A stretch of 35,518 bases of DNA, from the NCBI GenBank assembly GCA_024400835.1, contig JAKSMC010000035.1, positions 1-35,518 of the forward strand, given 5' to 3'. The notes under the pieces were generated by a model, which saw only the letters and a program-made list of their open reading frames with translations, ran no database searches and was not told the DNA's origin. The stretch is from Bacteroidales bacterium. Lineage in GTDB: Bacteria > Bacteroidota > Bacteroidia > Bacteroidales > WCHB1-69. Positions within the stretch are counted from its first letter, which is position 1. Every line of letters starts with the position of its first letter. A program made the position numbers and the translations under genes. Shown one piece after another: positions 15,356 through 23,515 of this stretch.

Positions 15356-16627
15356 ATGAGCTATCTATTCACATCTGAATCAGTATCTGAAGGACACCCG
15401 GACAAACTGAGTGATCAAATTTCAGACGCTTTACTGGACTCTTTTCTTTCCCAAGATCCAGAATCTAAAGTGGCTTGCGAAACTTTAGTGACTACCGGAC
15501 TGGTAGTGTGCGCAGGAGAAGTTAAAACAAACTGCTATGTTCCTGTGGACGAAATCGTAAGAAATGTTATTACCAATGTCGGATACAACAAAAGCGAGTA
15601 TCAGTTCGACAGCAAATCCTGTGGCATCATCAACACAATCCACGGCCAATCCAACGACATCAACCAGGGCGTGGAGCGCAAGAAGGCCAAGGAGCAAGGT
15701 GCTGGCGACCAGGGAATGATGTTCGGTTACGCATGCGACGAAACCGAGAACTTCATGCCGCTGACCATCGAACTGGCCCACATGCTGGTTCGCGAACTGG
15801 CTGCTATCCGCAAAGAGGGCAAGAAGATGAAATACCTCCGCCCGGATTCCAAATCCCAAGTGACCGTGCGCTATTCTGACAAGGGCAAGGCCGAGGCCAT
15901 CGACACCATCGTGCTCTCCACTCAGCACGACGAACCCGTTTATGGGCCAAACGACACCGCCGAAGAGAAAAAAGCCAAGGACGATGCCATGCTGGCACAA
16001 ATCAAACAGGACGTCCGCGACATCCTGATACCGCGCGTCATCAAACAGTGTCCGAGAAATATCAAGAAGCTGTTCAAAGCCTTCGACTACGACCATAAAC
16101 TGTTCGTCAACCCGACGGGCAAGTTCGTGATTGGCGGCCCGCACGGCGACACCGGTCTCACCGGCCGCAAAATCATCGTCGACACCTACGGTGGACACGG
16201 CGCACACGGCGGCGGTGCCTTCTCCGGCAAAGACCCCTCCAAGGTTGACCGCTCGGCTGCTTACGCCACCCGCCACATTGCAAAGAACATGGTCGCCGCT
16301 GGCCTCTGCAAGAAAGTGCTCGTCCAAGTGGCCTACGCCATCGGCGAAGCCAACCCCGTGGGACTCTACGTCAACACTTACGGCACGGCCAAAGTGAAAA
16401 TGAGTGACGGCGCCATCGCCGAGAAAATCAACAACCTCTTTGACATGACCCCTTACGGCATCATCGAACGCCTACAACTGAAAAACCCAATATATCAGGA
16501 AACTGCCACCTACGGCCACTTCGGACGCCAATGCGAAGTTAGAACCGTCAACGGCAAAAATTACAAATTCTTCCCCTGGGAGGAACTGAACAAAGTTGAA
16601 GATATTAAGACCGCATTCGGCTTATAA
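15356..16627 (+). CDS. metK: S-adenosylmethionine synthetase
   Basis: A 423-residue enzyme making SAM from methionine and ATP. Hallmarks are [18 protein letters not shown] at the N-terminus (ATP and metal site), [12 protein letters not shown] in the middle (the methionine-site hexapeptide region), and the Gly-rich [20 protein letters not shown] block with the [17 protein letters not shown] segment. It is slightly longer than the E. coli enzyme (384), with an insertion near residues 190-215 that is usual in Bacteroidota. The ATG at 15356 is directly followed by the conserved SYLFTSESV. Expression is probably controlled by the SAM-II-like leader. A terminator-like hairpin follows, so fabD downstream may be partly independent. 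Confidence 0.97.
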   Translation: MSYLFTSESVSEGHPDKLSDQISDALLDSFLSQDPESKVACETLVTTGLVVCAGEVKTNCYVPVDEIVRNVITNVGYNKSEYQFDSKSCGIINTIHGQSNDINQGVERKKAKEQGAGDQGMMFGYACDETENFMPLTIELAHMLVRELAAIRKEGKKMKYLRPDSKSQVTVRYSDKGKAEAIDTIVLSTQHDEPVYGPNDTAEEKKAKDDAMLAQIKQDVRDILIPRVIKQCPRNIKKLFKAFDYDHKLFVNPTGKFVIGGPHGDTGLTGRKIIVDTYGGHGAHGGGAFSGKDPSKVDRSAAYATRHIAKNMVAAGLCKKVLVQVAYAIGEANPVGLYVNTYGTAKVKMSDGAIAEKINNLFDMTPYGIIERLQLKNPIYQETATYGHFGRQCEVRTVNGKNYKFFPWEELNKVEDIKTAFGL

Positions 16628-16636
16628 TACAAATAT

Positions 16637-16686
16637 GGGATTAGAGAGTGAGCTCGTTTCCCCTCTAATCCCTTAATCCTTTTTTC
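16637..16686 (+). terminator. Terminator-like hairpin between metK and fabD
   Basis: GGGATTAGAG (16637-16646) pairs with CTCTAATCCC (16663-16672). The T-rich tract starts about 8 bases later (16680-16685), so it may terminate inefficiently or act as an mRNA-processing or stability element. It ends 13 bases before the fabD start. Confidence 0.65.
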
Positions 16687-16698
16687 CAAAATCTGCAA

Positions 16699-17562
16699 AT
16701 GAAATCCTATCTTTTCCCCGGACAGGGCGCCCAGTTTTCCGGTATGGGCAAAGACTTATTCGACCAATATCCGTTGGCCCAAGAACTATTTGCACAAGCC
16801 GACGAGTTGTTAGGCTTCTCCATTTCCGACATCATGTTCAACGGAACAGATGAAGAATTAAAGCAGACGAAAGTTACGCAGCCGGCGGTTTTCCTGCACT
16901 CCTACATAGCCTTCCGCTGTTTGGCTGAGAGCCAGCCCGACATGGTGGCAGGTCACTCTTTGGGAGAGTTTACGGCGTTGGCCGCCAATGGAGCCTTGCG
17001 ATTTGAAGACGCCTTGACATTGGTGTCCAAGCGCGCACACGCCATGCAGCGTGCCTGTGAGATGAACCCTTCGGGTATGGCCGTCATCCTCAAGTTCGAG
17101 GAAAAGGTCATCGAAGAGGTGTGCGCCTCCATCACCGAGGAAGTGGTAGTGCCAGCCAACTACAACAGCCAGCAGCAGTTAGTGATTTCCGGCAGTTTGA
17201 AAGGCTTGGAACTGGCCATGGACAAACTGCGTGAGGCCGGTGCCCGCAAGATGATGCTGCTCAACGTGGGTGGCGCGTTCCACTCTCCGCTGATGCAGCC
17301 CGCCCAAGACGAGTTGGCCGAAGCCATCCGCCAGTGCGAAATCCGCCAGCCATTCTGCCCGATATACCAAAATGCCACAGCCCAGCCGTCTTCTGACCCG
17401 GCAATCATCAAAGAGAACTTGCTCAAGCAACTGACCAGCCCAGTGCGCTGGACCCAGTCCGTGCTCAACATGGCCGCTGACGGTGCCACCGAATTCACGG
17501 AATTCGGCCCGGGCGACACCTTGAAGAATCTTGTTAAGAGAATCTTACCGACAGACGTATAA
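16699..17562 (+). CDS. fabD: Malonyl-CoA:ACP transacylase
   Basis: A 287-residue enzyme that moves malonyl from CoA to acyl carrier protein, feeding fatty-acid elongation. Motifs are the N-terminal FPGQGAQ oxyanion loop (residues 6-12), the nucleophile elbow GHSLGEF with Ser87, Arg111 that binds the malonyl carboxylate, and catalytic His194 in GGAFHSPLM. The C-terminal EFGPGDTLKNLVKRI is also typical. Length is slightly below the usual 300-310 because the ends are compact; no motif is missing. It is preceded by metK and its hairpin and followed by a long non-coding gap. No other fab genes are adjacent. Confidence 0.96.
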   Translation: MKSYLFPGQGAQFSGMGKDLFDQYPLAQELFAQADELLGFSISDIMFNGTDEELKQTKVTQPAVFLHSYIAFRCLAESQPDMVAGHSLGEFTALAANGALRFEDALTLVSKRAHAMQRACEMNPSGMAVILKFEEKVIEEVCASITEEVVVPANYNSQQQLVISGSLKGLELAMDKLREAGARKMMLLNVGGAFHSPLMQPAQDELAEAIRQCEIRQPFCPIYQNATAQPSSDPAIIKENLLKQLTSPVRWTQSVLNMAADGATEFTEFGPGDTLKNLVKRILPTDV

Positions 17563-17942
17563 ACTTGGAATATTGGCTTTTAGAGCATACATTGAACTTT
17601 CAGTTGTTAATCAAAAGTTTAGTGAAAAATAATTTTTTATGCATCCGTAAAAAGAAGGACAAAAAAGACGATTCCTGATTTTTTTTTGCACAAAAACTTT
17701 AAGCACCTTATTCTCAGTCAGAAAAATTATTAACGTAATTTTGTTAATATTATGTGCATTCCGAACAAGGTGTTCATTCATTCATTTTTCTATTTTAGCC
17801 ACCTCATAAACGGAGTCAGAATGATTCGGCAACAATTTCTATTTTAAGATGTTACGTTAATTTTCCATTTGCAAGTTTGCTAAACTATCAAAGCCTTCGT
17901 CTGATTTGATTAACCTATGTATTAATTTTATCGAACGTGTCT
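17563..17942 (+). promoter_or_regulatory. Long AT-rich leader and promoter region of nrdJ
   Basis: A 380-base gap with no credible gene. It contains TAATTTTG at 17736-17743, a -7 match, overlapped by the dyad TTAAC-N8-GTTAA (17730-17747). It also holds an inverted copy TTACGTTAA (17852-17860) of TTAACGTAA (17730-17738), and a short dyad GAACA-AGG-TGTTC (17763-17775). If the promoter is right, the leader is about 190 nt. I looked for a cobalamin-riboswitch B12 box and for an NrdR box and found neither. Confidence 0.45.
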
Positions 17943-20705
17943 ATGAATAATGAGTTATCCCTTTTTGGATTTCCTGAGGATGAGGATGTAGTGGTGAAGG
18001 ATCAAGTAAAGAAACAACAAAGCGAACAGTCGGGCAGCCTACTGTATTCGCGTGAAAGAGCCATGCACAACATCTCCCAGAAGATTGAAGCAGAAACAGT
18101 AGAGAACCCAGTCGTAGATGCGTCCGAAAGTGATGTCATCATGCCTAAAGCAACTACTGAAAATCGTACTATTTATACTAAGGTGGAAATATTCCAAGAC
18201 GTCGTGAAGTACTTCGGCGGCGACGAACTGGCCGCAGGCGTATGGATTGACAAATACGCGCTGAAAGACCGCAACGGCAACATTATGGAGAGAACACCGG
18301 AAGAGATGCACCACCGTCTGGCCAGCGAATTCGCAAGAATCGAAAGACGCTACATCCGCCCGATGAGTGAGGAACTCATCTTCTCCCTGTTCGACCATTT
18401 CAAATACATCATCCCGCAAGGCAGCCCTATGGCCGGCATCGGCAACCGCGACCAAATCGTGTCGCTGTCCAACTGCTTTGTCATCGGTAACGACACCAAC
18501 TCCGACTCATACGGCGGCATCATGAAGATGGACGAAGAACAAGTCCAATTGATGAAACGTCGTGGCGGCGTAGGTCATGACCTTTCCGACATCCGCCCGT
18601 CCGGCAGCCACGTGCAGAACTGCGCACTGACTTCCACCGGCGTGGTGCCCTTCATGGAACGTTACTCCAACTCCACCCGCGAAGTGGCCCAAGACGGCCG
18701 CCGCGGCGCCCTCATGCTCTCCATATCCATCAAACACCCCGACTCCGAAAAGTTCATCGACGCCAAGATGACCGAGGGCAAAGTCACCGGTGCCAACGTC
18801 TCCGTCAAAATCGACGACGACTTTATGAAGAGCGTCCAAAATAACGCAACCTATACTCAGCAATATCCCATCGATTCCGATAATCCTCAGTTCAAGCAGG
18901 ACATCGAGGCCGACAAACTGTGGAAGAAAATCATCCACAACGCCTGGAAATCCGCCGAACCCGGCGTGCTCTTCTGGGACACCATCCGCCGCGAATCCGT
19001 GCCCGACTGCTATCAGGACGAGGGATTCCGCACTGTTTCAACCAACCCCTGCGGAGAGATCCCGCTCTGCCCTTATGACAGCTGCCGTCTCATCGCAATT
19101 AACCTGTACAGCTATGTTGAAAACCCATTCACCGACAAGGCATACTTCAACATGCCTCTCTTCAAAGAGCATGTTCAGTATGCCCAACGACTGATGGACG
19201 ACATCATCGATCTGGAACTCGAGAAAATCGACCAGATCTTGGCTAAAATCGACAGCGACCCTGAAAGCGAAAACATCAAACGCGTGGAAAAAGAACTGTG
19301 GCTCAAAATCAGAAAACAGTCCACCAAAGGTCGCCGCACCGGCCTCGGCATCACTGCCGAAGGCGACATGCTGGCAGCTCTGAACATCCGCTACGGCTCC
19401 GACGAAGGCAACGCCTTCTCCACCGAAGTTCACAAACAACTGGCTCTCGCCGCTTACCGCTCATCTGTAACCATGGCCAAGGAGCGCGGTGCCTTCCCCA
19501 TCTACAGCTGCATCAAAGAAGGCCACAACCCCTTCATCCAGCGTATCCGCGAAGCCGACCCCAAACTCTATGACGACATGGTCCGTTACGGACGTCGTAA
19601 TATCGCCCTGCTCACTATCGCTCCTACGGGCAGCGTAAGCATCTGCACCCAAACCACCTCCGGCCTCGAACCCGCCTTCAACGTGGTTTACAAACGCAGA
19701 CGCAAAGTCAACCCCAATGACATGAGCATCAAGAAAAACATCATCAAAGATGTCGTGGGCGACTCTTTCGAAGAATATCTGGTCTTCCACCAGAAATTCG
19801 TCACCTGGGCTGAAACCAAAGGCTACACCTACGAGCAGATGTCCACAATGAACGAAAAGGAAATCCAAGCCCTCGTAGAACAGTCTCCTTACTATAAAGC
19901 TACGGCTGCCGACACCGACTATATCAAGAAAGTGGAACTCCAAGGCTCCGTGCAAAAATGGGTGGACCACTCCATCTCCGTCACTGTGAACCTGCCGGAA
20001 GACGTTTCCGAACAGACTGTCGCCGACCTCTACCTCAAGGCTTGGCAAGTGGGCTGCAAGGGCATGACCGTTTACAGAGAAGGTTCCCGCAACGGCGTCC
20101 TCGAGTCCCTCAACAAGGATAAGAACAAAGAAAAGGAAAGCGCTCCCCAACCGAAGAACTTCAAACGCCCGAAAGAACTCCAAGCTGATGTCATCCATTT
20201 CAAAAACAACAGCGAAGACTGGGTGGCTTACATCGGCATCTACAACGGACAGCCTTACGAAATCTTCACAGGTAAGACTGGTGATGAAAGCTTCCTGCTG
20301 CCTAAGTGGGTGGAACACGGCATCATCATCAAAAACAGACACGAAGACGGCACGAAATCCTACGACTTCAAATATTACGACAAGGCAGGCTACGAAGTAA
20401 GACTCTGCGGTTTGGACCGCTGTTTCGATCAGGAATTCTGGAACTATGCGAAACTGACTTCCGGATTATTGCGCAACGGCATCCCAGTCAACAACATCGT
20501 CAGCATCATCTCCAGCCTCAACTTCCGCCAGGAAAGTATCAACTCATGGCGTAACGGTGTCTGCCGTGCCCTGAAGAAATTCATCCAGGACGGTACCAAG
20601 CAGAAGGATCAGGAATGCCCTCACTGCCACGAAAAAGGCACTATGGAGTTCAAAGAAGGCTGCCTCGTTTGCACCAAGTGCGGCTATTCCAAATGCGGTA
20701 ACTAA
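17943..20705 (+). CDS. nrdJ: Adenosylcobalamin-dependent ribonucleotide reductase (class II)
   Basis: A 920-residue class II reductase that makes deoxyribonucleotides with a radical generated from adenosylcobalamin, so it works with or without oxygen. Redox and active-site cysteines are visible: Cys178 in SLSNCFVIG, Cys370 in NPCGEIPL (with Glu372) and Cys381 in YDSCRLIAINLYS. The phosphate-binding APTGSVSICTQTTSGLEPAFN loop follows. The C-terminus ends in a zinc-ribbon-like tail, CPHC...CLVCTKCGYSKCG, which may also help shuttle electrons. I prefer ATG 17943 over the in-frame GTG at 17937, two codons upstream. The gene has a long leader and is followed 11 bases later by a CCG-domain protein. 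No nrdAB, nrdD or nrdR gene is in the window. Confidence 0.95.
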   Translation: MNNELSLFGFPEDEDVVVKDQVKKQQSEQSGSLLYSRERAMHNISQKIEAETVENPVVDASESDVIMPKATTENRTIYTKVEIFQDVVKYFGGDELAAGVWIDKYALKDRNGNIMERTPEEMHHRLASEFARIERRYIRPMSEELIFSLFDHFKYIIPQGSPMAGIGNRDQIVSLSNCFVIGNDTNSDSYGGIMKMDEEQVQLMKRRGGVGHDLSDIRPSGSHVQNCALTSTGVVPFMERYSNSTREVAQDGRRGALMLSISIKHPDSEKFIDAKMTEGKVTGANVSVKIDDDFMKSVQNNATYTQQYPIDSDNPQFKQDIEADKLWKKIIHNAWKSAEPGVLFWDTIRRESVPDCYQDEGFRTVSTNPCGEIPLCPYDSCRLIAINLYSYVENPFTDKAYFNMPLFKEHVQYAQRLMDDIIDLELEKIDQILAKIDSDPESENIKRVEKELWLKIRKQSTKGRRTGLGITAEGDMLAALNIRYGSDEGNAFSTEVHKQLALAAYRSSVTMAKERGAFPIYSCIKEGHNPFIQRIREADPKLYDDMVRYGRRNIALLTIAPTGSVSICTQTTSGLEPAFNVVYKRRRKVNPNDMSIKKNIIKDVVGDSFEEYLVFHQKFVTWAETKGYTYEQMSTMNEKEIQALVEQSPYYKATAADTDYIKKVELQGSVQKWVDHSISVTVNLPEDVSEQTVADLYLKAWQVGCKGMTVYREGSRNGVLESLNKDKNKEKESAPQPKNFKRPKELQADVIHFKNNSEDWVAYIGIYNGQPYEIFTGKTGDESFLLPKWVEHGIIIKNRHEDGTKSYDFKYYDKAGYEVRLCGLDRCFDQEFWNYAKLTSGLLRNGIPVNNIVSIISSLNFRQESINSWRNGVCRALKKFIQDGTKQKDQECPHCHEKGTMEFKEGCLVCTKCGYSKCGN

Positions 20706-20716
20706 TCTTTACAGCC

Positions 20717-21448
20717 ATGGCAGAGGAAAGCAATATAGTAAATGTATTCATACCATGTCAAATGGATATGTTCCAACCGAATTCCGCGTACAGCGTGATG
20801 ACGGTTTTGGAACGTCTGGGCCTCCATTGCCAATATTATGACGAACAGACCTGCTGCGGACGTCGCTTCTATATGGAAGGCGAAATCGAAAACGCCAAAG
20901 ACTTAGGCATCCAGATTATTGACAATTTCGGTTCAAAAGTGCCTTTCGTCGTTCCCGACTGCGGTTGCGCAGGCTATATGCGCAAATACTTCCGCGAATT
21001 GCTGAAAAACTCATTTTCTACAAACGAACTGCGCATTTTCACGCAACAGATATATGAACTTTGCGACTACATCGTCAACGTCAAACATATTGAGAATTTG
21101 GGGAACACATTCAGCCACCGCGTTTTCTACTTCAAATCCTGTTCTGCTCGGAACCTCTATCCGCAGAACAACGCACCGGAGACACTGTTGCGCAACACCC
21201 TCGGCCTCGACCTGCTCATGTCCGACGACCTTCAGGGCTGCTGTGGCGGTAACGGCCGTTTCTCCATGGCCAATCCGGTAACGGCCGAAGCTATGACCGG
21301 TGAGATTGTAACCAAAATCTACAATATGGGTGCCGAATATGTCACTTCCACCGACATCCACTGCCTACAGATGATCGACGCATACAAGGAAGCACACGAT
21401 GTCGGCATCGAAGTCATTCACATTGCTGATATATTAAAAGGAGAATAA
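20717..21448 (+). CDS. LutA/YkgE-like CCG-domain Fe-S protein
   Basis: A 243-residue soluble protein with two CCG domains. An N-terminal IPCQMDMF is followed by QTCCGRR (CCG box 1), and later FKSCSARN is followed by QGCCGGNG (CCG box 2). This is the architecture of LutA/YkgE and of the CCG half of heterodisulfide-reductase subunits, which bind an iron-sulfur cluster and act in electron transfer. LutA normally sits with LutB and LutC for L-lactate oxidation; neither is here. Instead it follows nrdJ by 11 bases and shares its transcript, ending at a strong terminator. Whether it serves the reductase, lactate oxidation with partners elsewhere, or another pathway is unknown. The family call is good. 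Confidence 0.85.
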   Translation: MAEESNIVNVFIPCQMDMFQPNSAYSVMTVLERLGLHCQYYDEQTCCGRRFYMEGEIENAKDLGIQIIDNFGSKVPFVVPDCGCAGYMRKYFRELLKNSFSTNELRIFTQQIYELCDYIVNVKHIENLGNTFSHRVFYFKSCSARNLYPQNNAPETLLRNTLGLDLLMSDDLQGCCGGNGRFSMANPVTAEAMTGEIVTKIYNMGAEYVTSTDIHCLQMIDAYKEAHDVGIEVIHIADILKGE

Positions 21449-21450
21449 TA

Positions 21451-21486
21451 AAAAAAAGACCTTCCGTTTGGAAGGTCTTTTTTTTT
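21451..21486. terminator. Bidirectional terminator between converging genes
   Basis: A run of A plus GACCTTCC (to 21465) pairs with GGAAGGTC plus a run of T (from 21470) around a 4-base loop. The A and T runs give a U tail on either strand, and the stop codons of both converging genes lie right beside it. Confidence 0.93.
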
Positions 21487-22537
21487 ATTCGTTGTTCTGG
21501 CTGTTCACCAGTTTGTCGTCAATGAAGATACGGCCGCAGGCTTCACAAACGATAATCTTTTTGTGAAGGGCGATATCGAGTTGGCGTTGCGGCGGAATCT
21601 TGCTAAAGCAACCACCACAGGCATCACGTTCGATTTTAACGATGGCCAAACCATTATGGGCGTTCTTACGAATACGTTCGAAAGCCGTCATGAGGCGTTG
21701 GTCAACTTTGGACTTAAGGCCTTCTGCTCTTTCCAAGAGTTCGGCTTCTTCCTTCTCGGTATCGGCCATGATGTTCTTCAACTCCTCTTTCTTTTGAACG
21801 AGAATTTCTTCCAGTTCCTTGAGTTTCTCTTCAGTTTCCTGAATCAAGACTTCCTTTTCGCCGATTTCCGTTTCATATTTGGCTTTATGCTTGTCAGCGA
21901 CCTGGATTTCAAGGTTCTGATATTCGATTTCCTTGCTCAGGCTTTCATATTCGCGGTTGTTACGAACATTGTTCTGCTGTTCTTCATATTTCTTAATAGC
22001 AGCCAGTGCTTCTTCCTTCTTTGTACCTTCAGAAGCGATTTTAGAATTCAAATTACTGATTTCATCGCGGAATTTGGCGATTCTGGTACGTTTGCCTTCG
22101 CATTCGTCTTCTTTGTCGCGGATTTCCTCGGGAAGTTCGCCGCGCACCATGCGGATGTTGTCAATCTGGGTGCAGATTTGTTGCAGATTGTAAAGGGAGA
22201 GCAACTTCTGTTCGATGGTGATTTCCTCAGCATGGCTTTGGTTGTCTTCATGTTTCTTCACTTCGATAACGCCATCGGCAGTTTTTTCAACGGTAACGTC
22301 ATCTTCGACGATGGTTTCAACAACCTTAGGAGCCTTGACTTCTTCCACAACGGCTTCCACCTCTTGAATTTCCTCTACCACTTCAGCAGGAGCTTCTTCT
22401 ACCACTTCAGCCTTCTTAGTGGTTTTCACAGCCACTTTCTTCGGGGCAACCTTCTTCGTTTTGGAGGTTTTTGTTTCTGCAGCTGCATCTTCAACAGCAG
22501 CAACGATTTCTTCGTCAGTAACTTTTTTCTTAGGCAT
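21485..22537 (-). CDS. Coiled-coil protein with C4 zinc ribbon (CT398/zf-RING_7 type)
   Basis: A 350-residue protein of three parts. Residues 1-105 are a low-complexity Lys/Ala/Glu/Val-rich extension (TKKAEVVEEAP and similar), probably disordered. Residues about 108-295 form a long antiparallel coiled coil beginning ITIEQKLLSLYNLQQICTQID. The C-terminus carries a C4 zinc ribbon with Cys307, Cys310, Cys331 and Cys334. The coiled coil plus ribbon match the zf-RING_7 (CT398-like) family, suggested in other bacteria to bind nucleic acid or secretion/flagellar sigma partners. Its function in Bacteroidota is not established. The N-terminal extension seems longer than usual. It lies 30 bases downstream of the NIF3 gene, an arrangement common in this phylum, so the two form an operon. 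Confidence 0.88.
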   Translation of the reverse strand: MPKKKVTDEEIVAAVEDAAAETKTSKTKKVAPKKVAVKTTKKAEVVEEAPAEVVEEIQEVEAVVEEVKAPKVVETIVEDDVTVEKTADGVIEVKKHEDNQSHAEEITIEQKLLSLYNLQQICTQIDNIRMVRGELPEEIRDKEDECEGKRTRIAKFRDEISNLNSKIASEGTKKEEALAAIKKYEEQQNNVRNNREYESLSKEIEYQNLEIQVADKHKAKYETEIGEKEVLIQETEEKLKELEEILVQKKEELKNIMADTEKEEAELLERAEGLKSKVDQRLMTAFERIRKNAHNGLAIVKIERDACGGCFSKIPPQRQLDIALHKKIIVCEACGRIFIDDKLVNSQNNE

Positions 22538-22567
22538 AATGTATCTAATTGCTTATTTATCAGATTT

Positions 22568-23362
22568 TTATAAATAACAAATTTCCAAAATATCCATTTT
22601 AGAAATTTCGGCCGCAAAAGTAGTAAATTTTTCTTTAATAGCCTTATAAATAATTTCCCTAATATAGAACTCACCTTCGTAGTGTCCGATGTCGGCAATG
22701 AGCATCTGCGCATCTGCGCGGAAGAAGTCGTGATATTTGATATCGCCGGTGACGTATGCATCTGCGCCCGCGCACATAGCGTCCTCGATAAACGAAGCGC
22801 CACCGCCGCCGCAAACTGCCACGGTCTCTATGTTCTGCTCCTCGCAACCATAATAGCGCACGACCTGCAGGCCCATTTTGTCCTTCACATACTGCAGGAA
22901 ATCGTTGCGCTTCATAGGCTGTGGCAAGCGGCCGATTCGTCCCAATCCGTTCTTGTCAGCCAGAGCAGTCTCGTGTGTGGGCACCAGCACTTTAACAGCC
23001 TGCAAACCCAATTTCTCGGCAAACACGTCATTGCCGCCGCCTTCGGCGCTGTCAATGTTCGTGTGCATGGAATAGAGTACCATGCCGTTGCCCAACGCTT
23101 TGCACAGCACGCGCCCCACGCGGTCCTTAGGCTCTATTTTGCATATCCCGCGACGCAGCATCAGCGGGTGGTGCGATATGACTAAGTTGGCCTTCATGGC
23201 AAGTGCCTCCTCAATCACCTTTTCGGTCATTTCAAAACATACCAACACGCCGGTGACCTCCTGCTCCACATCGCCACATTGCACACCGCAGTTATCAAAA
23301 TCTTCTTGCAAACAGAGCGGAAAACGTTGCTCCAGATAATCCGTGACTTCTTTAATTTTCAT
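22568..23362 (-). CDS. NIF3/DUF34 dinuclear-metal protein
   Basis: A 264-residue member of the NIF3-like family, which forms hexameric toroids with two metal ions per subunit. Metal-binding motifs are visible: SHHP (His64, His65), MHTNIDSAEGGGND (His100, Asp104) and the C-terminal DIGHYEGEF. GGGGASFIEDA and AYVTGDIKYHDFF are also conserved. This is the short form, like E. coli YbgI (247), without the PII-like insert that lengthens the Bacillus YqfO type. Biochemical function is debated; GTP cyclohydrolase-like and metal-chaperone roles have been proposed. It is the first gene of a two-gene operon with the zinc-ribbon protein and diverges from the alkaline phosphatase gene. Confidence 0.92.
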   Translation of the reverse strand: MKIKEVTDYLEQRFPLCLQEDFDNCGVQCGDVEQEVTGVLVCFEMTEKVIEEALAMKANLVISHHPLMLRRGICKIEPKDRVGRVLCKALGNGMVLYSMHTNIDSAEGGGNDVFAEKLGLQAVKVLVPTHETALADKNGLGRIGRLPQPMKRNDFLQYVKDKMGLQVVRYYGCEEQNIETVAVCGGGGASFIEDAMCAGADAYVTGDIKYHDFFRADAQMLIADIGHYEGEFYIREIIYKAIKEKFTTFAAEISKMDILEICYL

Positions 23363-23384
23363 TTTTCTTTAATTTTTTGGGCGG

Positions 23385-23392
23385 CAAACTTA
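23385..23392 (-). promoter_or_regulatory. Promoter -7 element of the NIF3 operon (TAAGTTTG)
   Basis: On the minus strand this is a perfect TAnnTTTG match 22 bases upstream of the NIF3 start. A second match, TACGTTTG, lies just upstream at about 23400-23407. Confidence 0.6.
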
Positions 23393-23485
23393 CATAAAAA
23401 ACAAACGTATAAAATGCCAAAAACCACTTTCCAAAAATATCATTTAACAAAAGTTTTAGGATGATGGAAATCTCGCCTTTTTTTG

Positions 23486-23493
23486 TACTTTTG
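23486..23493 (+). promoter_or_regulatory. Promoter -7 element of alkaline phosphatase (TACTTTTG)
   Basis: A perfect TAnnTTTG match 22 bases before the ATG at 23516. No clear -33 TTTG or Pho-box-like direct repeat was seen. Confidence 0.62.
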
Positions 23494-23515
23494 CACGTTT
23501 TTTAAATAGTTAAAA

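Noticed and set aside
15485..16327. 280-residue open frame antisense to metK
   Set aside because: It is fully inside a well-supported gene and has low-complexity Val/Asp/Gly/Leu composition typical of the complement of GC-biased coding DNA; no start context or motif.
17563..17942. Cobalamin riboswitch upstream of nrdJ
   Set aside because: Searched by eye for the B12 box and the GCCACTG element; only a partial GCCAC is present and the rest does not match.
19461..20342. 293-residue open frame antisense to nrdJ
   Set aside because: A shadow of nrdJ on the opposite strand with Phe/Val/Asp-rich composition and no recognisable domain.
21563..22573. 336-residue Phe/Leu-rich open frame antisense to the coiled-coil gene
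   Set aside because: Looks membrane-like only because Glu/Lys codons of the coiled coil read as Phe/Leu on the other strand; the sense gene has a clear zinc ribbon.
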